A stretch of DNA of 46,626 nt from Thermoflexus hugenholtzii JAD2 (GTDB lineage: Bacteria; Chloroflexota; Chloroflexia; Chloroflexales; Roseiflexaceae), in NCBI GenBank assembly GCA_945881915.1, contig CAMCVW010000026.1, positions 1 through 46,626 on the forward strand. Direction: 5' to 3'. Each line of letters opens with the position of its first letter. Within the stretch, counting starts at the first letter, position 1. Positions 6,272-15,580 of this stretch are shown here, in pieces. Under the pieces are notes generated by a model. That model worked only from the letters and a program-made list of their open reading frames with translations, was not told the origin of the DNA and made no database searches. A program made the position numbers and the translations under genes.

Positions 6272-8329
6272 TCATGCAGATGCAGGAGCGGGGTGATTCC
6301 GACGCTCGATAGCGAGGATGACGACCGAAATGTCCGCTGGCGTGATACCTGCTAATCGCGTTGCTTGGCCGATTGTGACGGGTTGGAAGCGCGTCAGAAC
6401 GAGAACAGCTTCGTTGCGGAGGCCACGGATGGTGGTGTAATCGAGGGTGGGGGGAATTCGATGGTGTTCCATTTTTGCGACGCGTTCGATTTGGCGCTGT
6501 TGTTTGACGAGATAGCCGTCGTATTTGACCTCGATTTCGAGTGTTTGGATTGTTGAGTCGTCGAGGACAGGGAGGCCGAGTGCGCGTTGGAGTTGCGCGT
6601 AGGTCGCTTCGGGGCGGGCCAGGATGTCGGCAGCCGTGACCTCGCGTGAGAGCGGTTGCAATTGCTCAGCACTGAGGGCTGCGTTGACAATGGTCGATGG
6701 GAACACGCGCTGGCCGCGCAACGCAGCAGCGTGGTGGGCGATGTGATCGGCACGTTGAGCCACCGCGGAAGCACGCTGTGCCGAGATGAGCCCCAGGTTG
6801 GCGGCGATGGGTGACAACCGCAGGTCTGCATTGTCGGTGCGCAGTAGCAGACGATGCTCAGCACGTGATGTGAACATGCGATAGGGTTCGTGGATGTCAC
6901 GGGTGACCAGGTCGTCGATAAGCACGCCGATGTACGCCTGATCGCGTTGCAGGATGAATGCGTCTTGGCGACGGACGGCACGGACGGCGTTGATGCCGGC
7001 CATGATTCCTTGTGCGGCGGCTTCTTCGTAGCCGGTGGTACCGTTGATTTGACCCGCCAAGAAGAGCATGGGTAGCCGCTTTGCTTCGAGCGACGCGCGG
7101 ATTTCGCCGTTCGCAACGGCGTCATATTCGATGGCGTAGCCGATGCGCATGAGTTCGGCTTTTCGGAGCGCGGGGATAGCGCGAATCATGTGCCACTGAA
7201 CGTCTTCGGGCAGGGATGTGTTGCAGCCTTGCAGGTACATTTCGTTACTCTGCCAGCCTTCGGGCTCGAGGTACAAGAGGTGGCGGTCTTTGTCGGCAAA
7301 ACGGACAATTTTGTCTTCGATCGATGGGCAATAGCGCGGGCCGGTACCCTCGATGACGCCGCTAAACATCGGCGCACGATGCAAATTGGCTCGGATGATT
7401 GCGTGGAATTCAGGTGTGGTGTGGATTTGGTAGCAGGGGAGCTGGGGGCGCCATGAAGAATCCGTGGGTGTAGGATAGCGCGGATTCGGCCGACCATGGA
7501 CCCAGTTTTGGGCACCGGGAACGCCGGCGGGGAGGTGCCCGTCATCATCCGTCAGCCATGTGCCGTTGGTGCAGTAGTGATGACCAAAAAAAGCGGCTGT
7601 TGGGCTACCGTGTTGCGGTTCGCTGTGGGTGAAGTCGACACTGCGGGCGTCGATGCGTGGTGGTGTGCCCGTTTTGAGCCGCGTAATCCCGAATCCAAGG
7701 CTGGCGATATCGTCAGCGAGTGCCATTGACGGTGATTCGCCTGCTCGACCTGCGGGCCAAATGGCTGGCCCCGTGATGGCACGTCCACGAAGAAACGTGC
7801 CACTGGTGAGGACGACGGAACGGGAGGCGTAGATACGTTGGGTATGTGTGACGACATGGAAGCGTGGTTCAGAAGGATCGATTGACGGGACGAGCGGAAT
7901 AATCCGTTCGACCATTGCTTGGCGGATGTCGAGATGAGGAAGCGCTTCAAGGTACTCCTTCATGACGCTCGCGTACAGGCGTTTGTCGCACTGGGCACGG
8001 AGTGCTTGCACGGCAGGACCTTTGGATTCGTTCAGGAGACGCATTTGGATAAACGTGCGGTCGGTGATACGACCGATAACGCCGCCGAGAGCATCTATTT
8101 CGCGCACGAGGTGGCCTTTGGCTGGGCCTCCGACTGATGGATTACACGAGAGATGGCCGATTTTGTCGAGGTCGATCGTTATCATGAGTGTGGCGGCACC
8201 CATGCGAGCGGCTGCTGCGGCAGCTTCACAGCCTGCGTGCCCGGCGCCGATGACAATGACATCATACACAAGAGGGTGTAGCGTTGGTTCGTTCACATGA
8301 TTCTCGTACAGTTTGTAGTAAAATCGCAT
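6272..8329 (-). CDS. mnmG: tRNA uridine-5-carboxymethylaminomethyl modification enzyme MnmG (GidA)
   Basis: MnmG, with MnmE, makes the cmnm5 modification on U34 of tRNAs using FAD. Seen here: the FAD-binding VIVIGAGHAGCEAAAAA near the N-terminus, SCNPSVGGPAKGH, the central GYEEAAAQGIMAG, and the C-terminal tRNA-binding helical domain with the usual YDGY--RQ segment. From the ATG at 8329 it is 685 residues. A GTG at 8296 would give 674, closer to usual starts just ahead of the FAD motif, and neither has a strong ribosome-binding site. An open frame continues upstream to 8623 but that part is not family-like and overlaps the divergent lipoprotein gene. mnmE is not in the window. Confidence 0.93.
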   Translation of the reverse strand: MRFYYKLYENHVNEPTLHPLVYDVIVIGAGHAGCEAAAAAARMGAATLMITIDLDKIGHLSCNPSVGGPAKGHLVREIDALGGVIGRITDRTFIQMRLLNESKGPAVQALRAQCDKRLYASVMKEYLEALPHLDIRQAMVERIIPLVPSIDPSEPRFHVVTHTQRIYASRSVVLTSGTFLRGRAITGPAIWPAGRAGESPSMALADDIASLGFGITRLKTGTPPRIDARSVDFTHSEPQHGSPTAAFFGHHYCTNGTWLTDDDGHLPAGVPGAQNWVHGRPNPRYPTPTDSSWRPQLPCYQIHTTPEFHAIIRANLHRAPMFSGVIEGTGPRYCPSIEDKIVRFADKDRHLLYLEPEGWQSNEMYLQGCNTSLPEDVQWHMIRAIPALRKAELMRIGYAIEYDAVANGEIRASLEAKRLPMLFLAGQINGTTGYEEAAAQGIMAGINAVRAVRRQDAFILQRDQAYIGVLIDDLVTRDIHEPYRMFTSRAEHRLLLRTDNADLRLSPIAANLGLISAQRASAVAQRADHIAHHAAALRGQRVFPSTIVNAALSAEQLQPLSREVTAADILARPEATYAQLQRALGLPVLDDSTIQTLEIEVKYDGYLVKQQRQIERVAKMEHHRIPPTLDYTTIRGLRNEAVLVLTRFQPVTIGQATRLAGITPADISVVILAIERRNHPAPASA

Positions 8330-8413
8330 TCCATGATTGGATAGCGGAATAAAAGTAGCAATTGTGGCTAAATTGTACCATGTGGCGCAGTGTTTGCGTG
8401 CTAAAATACTGCT

Positions 8414-8974
8414 ATGAAAGGTATCGTTCGCATCGGAATAGCATTGATTGTCATAGCGGTGTTGGCAGCGTGTGCTGCCAGCCCCACACAGCCATTGGCT
8501 GTGACAGATGATGTCCTGACCGGCGGCGGTAACAGTCCCGAAGCAACCGTTGAAAGCTTTTTGAATGACCTCAACAAGGCCATCAAAGACCCGACCATCA
8601 ATCGAACCGACGTACGCGATCAATGGGCAGACACGTTATCGAACTATTTTGTTCCGGTTGAACGAACAACGCAGCGCATTGCGATACGCAGTTCGCTCGA
8701 CAATATCGCGAACGGGGTAGCGCAGCTGAGTGCGGACCAATCAGTGTTGTTTGATATTCAATTCGAGCCAGCGCGCCGTGTGAATGATGTCGACGACATT
8801 GTGTACATCGAAGTTCCCAACGCAACTATCGATATGATGATTACGCAGAATTCGAATCGCGGCAACACAACCATCTGGAAGCAAAACGAATCACTCGGCT
8901 ATTTAATTGGCAGTGACGAAAATATTTTTCCGGTGATGCGTGTGGGCTCACGCTGGTATCTCACCGAAAATTAG
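8414..8974 (+). CDS. Predicted lipoprotein of unknown function
   Basis: 186 residues with a clear lipoprotein signal peptide: KGIVRIG basic start, hydrophobic core and the lipobox LAAC at about residues 17-20. The mature part starts with a Gly/Asn-rich linker, then ATVESFLNDLNKAIKD and a mixed alpha/beta domain typical of small secreted lipoproteins that resemble SnoaL/NTF2-like folds, though I cannot confirm this. No recognisable catalytic motif. A TAAAAT lies only 6 bases before the ATG and no ribosome-binding site is visible, so the message may be leaderless. It ends 13 bases before the glycosyltransferase gene, suggesting joint transcription. Confidence 0.8.
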   Translation: MKGIVRIGIALIVIAVLAACAASPTQPLAVTDDVLTGGGNSPEATVESFLNDLNKAIKDPTINRTDVRDQWADTLSNYFVPVERTTQRIAIRSSLDNIANGVAQLSADQSVLFDIQFEPARRVNDVDDIVYIEVPNATIDMMITQNSNRGNTTIWKQNESLGYLIGSDENIFPVMRVGSRWYLTEN

Positions 8975-8987
8975 CGGAGGAGCACCT

Positions 8988-11387
8988 ATGGCTGGTGAGC
9001 CAAATCAAAAAGAAAACGGGAACGGCCAGATACTATTTGGCGGATTTATTGCATCCATCCGCAGTTGGTGGTACCGGCGGCGGCGTCCGCAGTTCGGCTC
9101 CGGAGCACCGCATGTATCGAAGGGTACGAATGATTCGGTCCCTACCGCACAACTTGCTCTCGGCTTTGAAGATTCTGTGCCAGCTGATTCCATGGAACCT
9201 GAATCGATTGCACGCAGTCATACTCCTGCGTTTCCCGCAACACAAAAACCTGAGTTTCGCCTCGATGGATTGGCACGAATACCCGATTTACAGCAATTGA
9301 GCGCCATGCAGTTGCCTTCGTTGACCCGCACATTTGTTGTCGACGGCATGAGCTGGGCATTAGCTGTCGTGTTGCTCTTGGTCATCGCGGTCCGTCTCTG
9401 GGGATATAACACTCTCCAAAGCGAAATGTATGGCGATATCGAAATAGTCCAGACGTATACACGCAATGTCTTGGCTGGCAATTGGCCATGGTACTTTACG
9501 CTGAGCTCGGGGCCGTTGTATCACTATCTGATTGCTCCCATCCTGTATGTGCTCGGTGACGGGTATGACCAGATCAAAATAGCATCCATCACGGTGAGCT
9601 TCGTCATTCTGGGATTTGTGTATACATTTGCCAGACGCTTTGAAGGCAGACTCTACGGATTATTTGCGTTGATTTTCGCCGGCACTGGTTCGTGGTTGCT
9701 GATTTTTTCTCGGTTGGGTAATTCGCAACTCTTTGTTCCTCTCGTGACGATTTCGACCGTGTACTTCCTCTATCGGTACATTCAGACCCGAAACGATGTG
9801 TGGTTGTATGCCTCTGCATTGGCTGCGACCTTCGGACTGTATTCGTATCCGCAGTCGTTTGTGGTAGCGCCGGTCATGTGGTTGACGGCAATTGCGCTGC
9901 GGTTGACGGGAGTTATCAAAAATCGGACGGAACTCATCAAATATACCGTGGGCTTAGCAGTTGGTAGCATTCCTTTTCTCTGGATGCTTATCACTGATCC
10001 AACGCAGGTGACGGGGAATTACATAACCGAAAAAATCGCCGGCGGCGACAATGTTACTGCCAATATCCCGATTATTCTCACACGTGGCATCGGAGCGTAC
10101 TTCACTGCGGGTGACCCGGGATTCCGCGGGAACGCCGCAGGGTTGCCTCACATCGATATTTTTAGCAGTGGATTGCTCATCGTTGGTTTATTTGCACTTG
10201 CGCGTAAAGCACGCCGCCGAATGGCTCCGTTGTTTGTTATTCCTTTGGTGTTGTTGCACGTACCGTCGTTGTTAGTGTTGCGGTACCCAGAGCAAGTCCC
10301 GTCAGCCTCACGGAGTATCGGCGCAGCACCATTTGTGTACCTCATCGTTGCATTAGGCTTGTATGAAGTCTATCTGTTCCTCAAGGCGCGGCTGCCACAA
10401 GCCGCCGGGCTCGTCGTTGCATTCGTAATCATTCTCTCGGTGCAGTCCAATGTTGACCGCTACTTTGTAAAATATGTTACTGGGATGCCATACAAAGATG
10501 TTCCAATAGGCAGGGAGTTGGTTCGACTCGTTGACTCGTTATCACACGATACAACGGTCTATGTGGCAGGCTGCTGTTGGCGAGACACTTCACCAGAGCC
10601 GTTCTTTTCGCAGCTACAACTAAAAAACCCTGCGCGCTTACAACGGTTTGACCCGGTCGATACGTTGACCTGCGAGGCGCTCGCTGCCATTCAATCTCCC
10701 GCCGTGATTGTCTGGTCGTTCGACACTGAATTGCCATCACCGAATGTGGTCGGTTGCGCGGACGAGTTCCGACCTATGCTCCATGCCACCAAAGAGGGAA
10801 TACCGCTCTTTTATAGTGCTGCATTGAAGGGCAGGGCAGATCCAAATTACGTAGATCCGACGCTGAGTATGCCGGCAGAAGTGGGCGATCAACAGTTGGT
10901 AGAACCAGACGTCGCCCCTCTAGACATAGCTCCTGTGGTGGAACAGCCGATACCGGTGACAAGTGTTGCATCTACGATTACAGGAAGTCTGATGGTCAAA
11001 GGAGTGAATGCCGACGTGACGGCTTCGGCAATCGACACCGGTTCTATCCCGGATCTGTTTGACGGTAATTCAGGCTCGCTGATTCGTGGAGCAAATCAAA
11101 ATCCATTCACGGTGGGAGTCGTCTTTGCTGCTGCCATCCCGACCAAGGTACTCACCTTCAAATTGGCAGGGATGCACAACTTCGTGGCAATACTCAAGGT
11201 GACAACCGCCGCGGGCGTAGAATCATTTGAGCAGACATTCCCCGTAGCGGACTCCGACCAGGTGGTCACGTTTGATTTGCAAAAAAGTACTGCGATGACT
11301 GCTTTTCAAATTTCGTTCTTCGAACAGGACGTTCCTGATGATGTATCGGTCAATATTCACCTCCGCGAAATCATAATCGGCGAGTAA
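8988..11387 (+). CDS. GT39/PMT-like membrane glycosyltransferase with C-terminal sandwich domain
   Basis: 799 residues from the ATG at 8988, which has a strong GGAGGAGCACCT site; a longer reading frame has no such support. A hydrophilic N-terminal region of about 115 residues is followed by many membrane helices. The acidic motif EMYGDIE in the first external loop (about residues 146-152) and LSSGPLYHYLIAP fit the ArnT/PMT/GT39-type fold, which takes sugar from a polyprenyl-phosphate donor on the outer face of the membrane. After the last helix (about residue 470) comes an outside region, and the last 130 residues look like a beta-sandwich of discoidin or carbohydrate-binding type. Acceptor unknown; possibly cell-surface glycan or the partner lipoprotein. 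Confidence 0.82.
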   Translation: MAGEPNQKENGNGQILFGGFIASIRSWWYRRRRPQFGSGAPHVSKGTNDSVPTAQLALGFEDSVPADSMEPESIARSHTPAFPATQKPEFRLDGLARIPDLQQLSAMQLPSLTRTFVVDGMSWALAVVLLLVIAVRLWGYNTLQSEMYGDIEIVQTYTRNVLAGNWPWYFTLSSGPLYHYLIAPILYVLGDGYDQIKIASITVSFVILGFVYTFARRFEGRLYGLFALIFAGTGSWLLIFSRLGNSQLFVPLVTISTVYFLYRYIQTRNDVWLYASALAATFGLYSYPQSFVVAPVMWLTAIALRLTGVIKNRTELIKYTVGLAVGSIPFLWMLITDPTQVTGNYITEKIAGGDNVTANIPIILTRGIGAYFTAGDPGFRGNAAGLPHIDIFSSGLLIVGLFALARKARRRMAPLFVIPLVLLHVPSLLVLRYPEQVPSASRSIGAAPFVYLIVALGLYEVYLFLKARLPQAAGLVVAFVIILSVQSNVDRYFVKYVTGMPYKDVPIGRELVRLVDSLSHDTTVYVAGCCWRDTSPEPFFSQLQLKNPARLQRFDPVDTLTCEALAAIQSPAVIVWSFDTELPSPNVVGCADEFRPMLHATKEGIPLFYSAALKGRADPNYVDPTLSMPAEVGDQQLVEPDVAPLDIAPVVEQPIPVTSVASTITGSLMVKGVNADVTASAIDTGSIPDLFDGNSGSLIRGANQNPFTVGVVFAAAIPTKVLTFKLAGMHNFVAILKVTTAAGVESFEQTFPVADSDQVVTFDLQKSTAMTAFQISFFEQDVPDDVSVNIHLREIIIGE

Positions 11388-11393
11388 CAGTTA

Positions 11394-11436
11394 AAACAGC
11401 ACCCCCGCAGCCAGGAAGGCTGCGGGGGTGCTGTTT
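11394..11436. terminator. Bidirectional terminator between glycosyltransferase and aldehyde dehydrogenase genes
   Basis: A 19-bp stem (11394-11412 with 11418-11436), very G/C rich, with A/T-run ends on both sides, between two convergent genes. Confidence 0.9.
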
Positions 11437-11444
11437 CATGTCGC

Positions 11445-12989
11445 CTAACGGACTTCTGGGATCAATGTATAGTCGGGGAAGTTCCCGACTAAGCGTTCAC
11501 CGGGTTGGCCAACGGTGACAGAGTGCACCAAATATTTGCCACCCACAAAGCAACCCTTCCACGAGTTCCCGATGCCACCGAAGGTCTCGTCGCGGTCTCC
11601 GCGGGAGCGAATTTTGTTGTGACCGACTTTGTATGAACGCAAATCGCCCGAAATCTCTTTGGCCACGCGATCATCGTCCGTTGCCAAAGACGACACGAGT
11701 GAGCCGTTCGAAATGTTCATCTCGGCGACTAATTCCTCCACACGGTCGACGATGACGACCGTATCGAGAGGCCCAAATGGCTCGTTGTGATGTAATTTCG
11801 CTGCCCGGGGGACATTGAGTATGGAATTAGGGCCAAAGTATGCAGACGTGTCTTGACCTGGCAAAAAGAGTGACTCGTCGATGCTGGCTTCGAATAATCC
11901 CAATGCCCCGAGCGAGATAGCTTCGCTCTTCATCACGCGCAGCTCTTCGACTTTGCGAGAGTTGATGAGTGGGCCGAAGTCGAGTGCTGGGAGTGGGTCG
12001 TCTGCATGGTCAACCAAAGTCGGGTTCCCATATTTGATGGACTTGAGTACAGGGATGTACATTTCGAGAAATTTCGGAAAAAGCTGGCGTTGAACGGCAA
12101 AGCGCACATAGGCTGTGCAGCGTTGTTTGCCGTAGTCGTAACCCTTTTTGATTTGTGACGCTAAATCATCCCAGTTGGAATACTCCCAAATGCCATAGAC
12201 GTTGACGCCTTCCATCTCGAGCATATACCGTTTGTCGCGGTCATACAGCGAGGCAGCAATGTCGCGTCCGTTGCTCTTGCCACCGACGAATGCCAGACAA
12301 TCGACATCGTGGTTGCGCACCAGTGCTTCGCTCAGTTGCCCTCCAGAGCCGCTGACCAACGAGACCGGGAGCCCACAGCGGCGAGCTAGTGCCAGTGACA
12401 CCGTGAGGGCGTACAGGCCGCCGTCAGTGGGTGTTTTGGCGATGACCGCATTGCCCGCCAGTACTTGCACGAGCATGGAGTGGACCAGGACCGATAACGG
12501 GTAGTTCCACGAAGCGATGTTCGAAATGACGCCCAGCGGAGTGCGCCCAGCCATCTGAGAATCAATTTGCTCAACGTACCATTCGACGCCGCTGATACAG
12601 CGGTCGACGTCAGTCATGGCGGTTGCGTATGGCTTGCCAATTTCCCACATCAACAGACGTCCAATCAGGTCGCGATGTTGTTTGAGCGCGGCAAGTGTGT
12701 CGTTGACTTTTTGTTTGCGCTGATCAAGCGATACTTTTGACCATGACTTAAATTCGACTGCGCAATACTTGACCGCGCGTTTGGCTTCGTCGAGGTCTAT
12801 CATCGGGAGACTGCCTAAAGGGGTACCATCGATCGGGGAACTGATGGCTTTGCCGTTACCGGGATGCCCCCATGCTCCCTCGATGAGGTTCAGCACCCGT
12901 CCATCACTGCTGAATGCTTCAGGAACCAGGGCCTTGGTTTGTGCGATGACGTTGTTCCACTCGACTGTCGGTGAGATGATTTTGGTCAC
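11445..12989 (-). CDS. Aldehyde dehydrogenase family protein
   Basis: 514 residues, NAD(P)-dependent aldehyde dehydrogenase fold. The conserved NIASWNYPLSV segment (cofactor domain), the KTPTDGG region, the general-base Glu in MLEMEGVN and the catalytic Cys in GKQRCTAYVRF are visible. The Cys context departs from the usual GQ-C pattern, but GKQRC is common in a subset. The start is GTG at 12989, preceded by GAAAGGA. It lies downstream of an SDR gene on the same strand but with a terminator in between, so it is probably a separate unit. Aldehyde substrate unknown. Confidence 0.9.
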   Translation of the reverse strand: MTKIISPTVEWNNVIAQTKALVPEAFSSDGRVLNLIEGAWGHPGNGKAISSPIDGTPLGSLPMIDLDEAKRAVKYCAVEFKSWSKVSLDQRKQKVNDTLAALKQHRDLIGRLLMWEIGKPYATAMTDVDRCISGVEWYVEQIDSQMAGRTPLGVISNIASWNYPLSVLVHSMLVQVLAGNAVIAKTPTDGGLYALTVSLALARRCGLPVSLVSGSGGQLSEALVRNHDVDCLAFVGGKSNGRDIAASLYDRDKRYMLEMEGVNVYGIWEYSNWDDLASQIKKGYDYGKQRCTAYVRFAVQRQLFPKFLEMYIPVLKSIKYGNPTLVDHADDPLPALDFGPLINSRKVEELRVMKSEAISLGALGLFEASIDESLFLPGQDTSAYFGPNSILNVPRAAKLHHNEPFGPLDTVVIVDRVEELVAEMNISNGSLVSSLATDDDRVAKEISGDLRSYKVGHNKIRSRGDRDETFGGIGNSWKGCFVGGKYLVHSVTVGQPGERLVGNFPDYTLIPEVR

Positions 12990-13057
12990 GACAGGATTCC
13001 TTTCAATACCATGCTCTAATATCGGTACGCATTATTGCGGTTTTTGGATGTAGAAAA

Positions 13058-13084
13058 GTCCCGTGTGCATGGTGCACACGGGAC
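13058..13084 (-). terminator. Terminator of the SDR gene
   Basis: 12-bp stem GTCCCGTGTGCA (13058-13069) with 13073-13084 and a 3-base loop; on the minus strand it is followed by TTTT. Confidence 0.85.
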
Positions 13085-13108
13085 GTGTCACTGCCGCGCT
13101 GAAAAAGG

Positions 13109-13924
13109 TTATTTGAGGAGGCTTGCCAGTTGCTTCTGGATCATGGTTGCTGCACCTTCGGGAAGAAAACGGCCCCACCAGTACATTAACTTGGCATCTG
13201 AACCAGCAAAGGCATGGAACGGATTTCCTTCGAATGCGCCAACGATGAGTTTGCCCGCGATATCAGCTGGCGTCGTCTTGACCGTCATCCCGCCTTGTTT
13301 TGTCATCGCGTCGACTTCTGCCTGGGTACTTGCACCAGAGTTGACCGATATGTTCGTCGCAATTGCTCCCGGGAAGAGCACGTTCACACCGACGTTCGTC
13401 CCGGACAACTCCGCACGCAGTCCTTCACTAAAAAGTTTGATGGCTGCTTTTGACGCACAATAGATGGTTTGTCCAGGAACTGGGAGGTACCCTCCCATGC
13501 TCGATATATTGAGAATTTGCGCTTGGGATCTCTTCATCAGGTGAGGGAGAAATTCTTTGACCATATGAACAGTGCCAAAGAAGTTGACATTCATGACCCG
13601 ATGAATCTCGTCGTAACTGAGATCATTGACTTTGCGAAACTTATGGATTATCCCCGCCACGTTGATGAGTCCGTCGACCGCTCCATGCAGCGCGATGACT
13701 GTCTGAGGCAGTGCGGCGACCTGTTCGAGGTTCGTTACATCGACCAGATGCGTGCTTATCTGGGTTCCCTGTAGACCTGCCAGTGCAACCGTATCGTCGA
13801 GGGATTTTTGATTGATGTCGACAGCAGCGATTTTTGCGCCGCGGCGAGCGAGTTCTAGGGTCGTTTCACGGCCCATGCCGTTCCCGGCGCCGGTGACGAC
13901 GATGACTTTTTGATTGACGTTCAT
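13109..13924 (-). CDS. Short-chain dehydrogenase/reductase
   Basis: 271 residues from the ATG at 13924, which has GAAAGG upstream; an earlier in-frame Met adds nothing family-like. Classical SDR: the NAD(P)-binding TGAGNGMGRE at residues 11-20, the NISSMGG serine motif and the catalytic YCASKAAIKLF (Tyr-x-x-x-Lys). The Asp in AAVDINQ after the second strand favours NAD over NADP. It oxidises or reduces an alcohol/ketone; the substrate is not given by sequence. Lies upstream of the aldehyde dehydrogenase on the same strand, so the two could act on the same pathway, but a terminator separates them. Confidence 0.9.
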   Translation of the reverse strand: MNVNQKVIVVTGAGNGMGRETTLELARRGAKIAAVDINQKSLDDTVALAGLQGTQISTHLVDVTNLEQVAALPQTVIALHGAVDGLINVAGIIHKFRKVNDLSYDEIHRVMNVNFFGTVHMVKEFLPHLMKRSQAQILNISSMGGYLPVPGQTIYCASKAAIKLFSEGLRAELSGTNVGVNVLFPGAIATNISVNSGASTQAEVDAMTKQGGMTVKTTPADIAGKLIVGAFEGNPFHAFAGSDAKLMYWWGRFLPEGAATMIQKQLASLLK

Positions 13925-14096
13925 GGTGTCGGACCTTTCAGGTGGCTGCATGTGCTGTAGCTACCATTGTGAAGAAATGAAACAATCGACTGTGTGTTTC
14001 TTCTGTGTGAATCATAGCGTAGGCTGAGCGCTGTAAAGTTAAGGAATTGTGAATATTATTCCTCATCTGAGCGAGATGGAATTCTGCATAGAAAAA

Positions 14097-14120
14097 CCGG
14101 GTCGTCGGCTGACGACCCGG
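14097..14120 (-). terminator. Terminator of accC
   Basis: CCGGGTCGTC stem with GACGACCCGG, 4-base loop; five Ts follow on the minus strand. It begins 17 bases after the accC stop. Confidence 0.92.
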
Positions 14121-14136
14121 CTCAAGCAGAGGAGAG

Positions 14137-15498
14137 TTAGGCTTTGCTGGCCATCCATTTGGACATTATTTCGGCCACATAGCGGGTAGACATTTCGCCT
14201 TCGACAAAGACGTCGTCTTCGAGTAACACGAGTTGGAATGGGATGGTAGTTTTGACGCCATGAATGACAGTCTCGGTCAATGCACGCTTCATGCGGGCGA
14301 TTGCTTCTTCACGGTTGGGTGCCCAGACGAGCATTTTGGCGAGCAGGGAGTCGTAATTGCCTGGAACCATGTAGCCGGGGTAGAGGTGCGAATCGACCCG
14401 CACACCGGGGCCACCGGGTGGAAGGTAATACTGAATTTCGCCCACTGACGGCATGAAGTCGCGTTCGGGGTCTTCGGCGTTGACGCGGCATTCGATGGCA
14501 TGACCACGAATCTGCACGTCACTCTGCTGGACCGTCAGATGTTCGCCCGATGCAATGCGTAACTGCCAACGCACCAGGTCAATCCCTGTGACGAGCTCGG
14601 TGACCGGATGTTCGACTTGGATGCGGGTGTTCATCTCGATGAAGTAGAAGTTGCCTTCGGGATCGAGTAAGAACTCCATGGTGCCTGCATTGACATAGTT
14701 GATTGCGCGGACACCTTTGAGTGCAGCTTCACCCATGCGGGCACGCAGTTCTGGACTGACCGCGGGTGAAGGTGCTTCTTCGACGATTTTCTGGTGGCGT
14801 CGTTGCGAAGAGCAGTCACGTTCACCGAGGTGAATGGAGTGCCCATGGCTATCAGCGAGGACTTGAATTTCGACGTGGCGGACTTTGGGAAGGTACTTCT
14901 CGAGGAGAAGAGCGCCGTTGCCAAAGGCCGCTTCTGCTTCACTTTTGGCGGTCAAGTAGTAACGGTTGAGCTCGGCTTCGTCGTTTGCAACACGCATGCC
15001 ACGACCGCCACCGCCGCCGGCCGGTTTGAGCAACACAGGATAGCCCATGCTGTTGGCCAATTCAACGGCTTCTTCGAGGGATTGCAATTCGCCGTCAGAC
15101 CCAGGAACAATGGGAACGCCGGCAGCACGCATGGTGTTGCGGCCTTCGATTTTGTCACCCATGAGGCGGATTGCGTCGGGGCTCGGTCCTATAAAGGTGA
15201 TACCGTACTTCGCACAGATTTCGGCAAAGTAAGCGTTCTCGGACAAGAAGCCGTAGCCAGGATGGATTGCTTCGCAACCGGTAATGAGAGCGGCCGAAAT
15301 GAGCGCAGATTGATTGAGATACGACTTTGGAGACGGCGCAGGCCCGATGCAGACAGCTTCATCGGCGGTACGAACGGCCAACGAATATCGGTCTGCTTCA
15401 CTATAGGCAACGACGGCGCGAATCCCCAATTCGTGACACGCACGGACAATACGCACTGCAATCTCACCACGGTTCGCGATCAAAATCTTACTGAACAT
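14137..15498 (-). CDS. accC: Acetyl-CoA carboxylase biotin carboxylase subunit
   Basis: 453 residues, the usual length. AccC carboxylates biotin on its carrier protein with ATP and bicarbonate, the first step of malonyl-CoA synthesis. Seen: KILIANRGEIAVRIVRAC at the start, LKPAGGGGGRGMRV (ATP-grasp glycine loop), HVEIQVLAD, RDCSSQRRHQKIVEEAP, and MNTRIQVEHPVTE near the active site. The ATG is preceded by AGAGGC. accB is not next to it: the upstream minus-strand gene is an unrelated nucleotidyltransferase-like protein. Related pyruvate or propionyl-CoA carboxylase subunits share these motifs, but the 453-residue stand-alone length favours AccC. Confidence 0.93.
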   Translation of the reverse strand: MFSKILIANRGEIAVRIVRACHELGIRAVVAYSEADRYSLAVRTADEAVCIGPAPSPKSYLNQSALISAALITGCEAIHPGYGFLSENAYFAEICAKYGITFIGPSPDAIRLMGDKIEGRNTMRAAGVPIVPGSDGELQSLEEAVELANSMGYPVLLKPAGGGGGRGMRVANDEAELNRYYLTAKSEAEAAFGNGALLLEKYLPKVRHVEIQVLADSHGHSIHLGERDCSSQRRHQKIVEEAPSPAVSPELRARMGEAALKGVRAINYVNAGTMEFLLDPEGNFYFIEMNTRIQVEHPVTELVTGIDLVRWQLRIASGEHLTVQQSDVQIRGHAIECRVNAEDPERDFMPSVGEIQYYLPPGGPGVRVDSHLYPGYMVPGNYDSLLAKMLVWAPNREEAIARMKRALTETVIHGVKTTIPFQLVLLEDDVFVEGEMSTRYVAEIMSKWMASKA

Positions 15499-15536
15499 AG
15501 GCCTCTGTCTCTTAACAAACCCCAGTCTTATGCGGG

Positions 15537-15545
15537 ATTATACCA
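15537..15545 (-). promoter_or_regulatory. Extended -10 promoter element of accC
   Basis: Minus strand reads TGGTATAAT, an extended -10 motif, about 40 bases before the accC ATG. The -35 region is weak, as is usual for extended -10 promoters. Confidence 0.5.
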
Positions 15546-15580
15546 TAGCCGATATACAGGCGTGGGTGTGTGCCCGTCGT

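Noticed and set aside
8330-8623. 98-codon upstream extension of mnmG
   Set aside because: The added residues do not resemble MnmG and overlap the divergent lipoprotein gene, which has a clear signal peptide.
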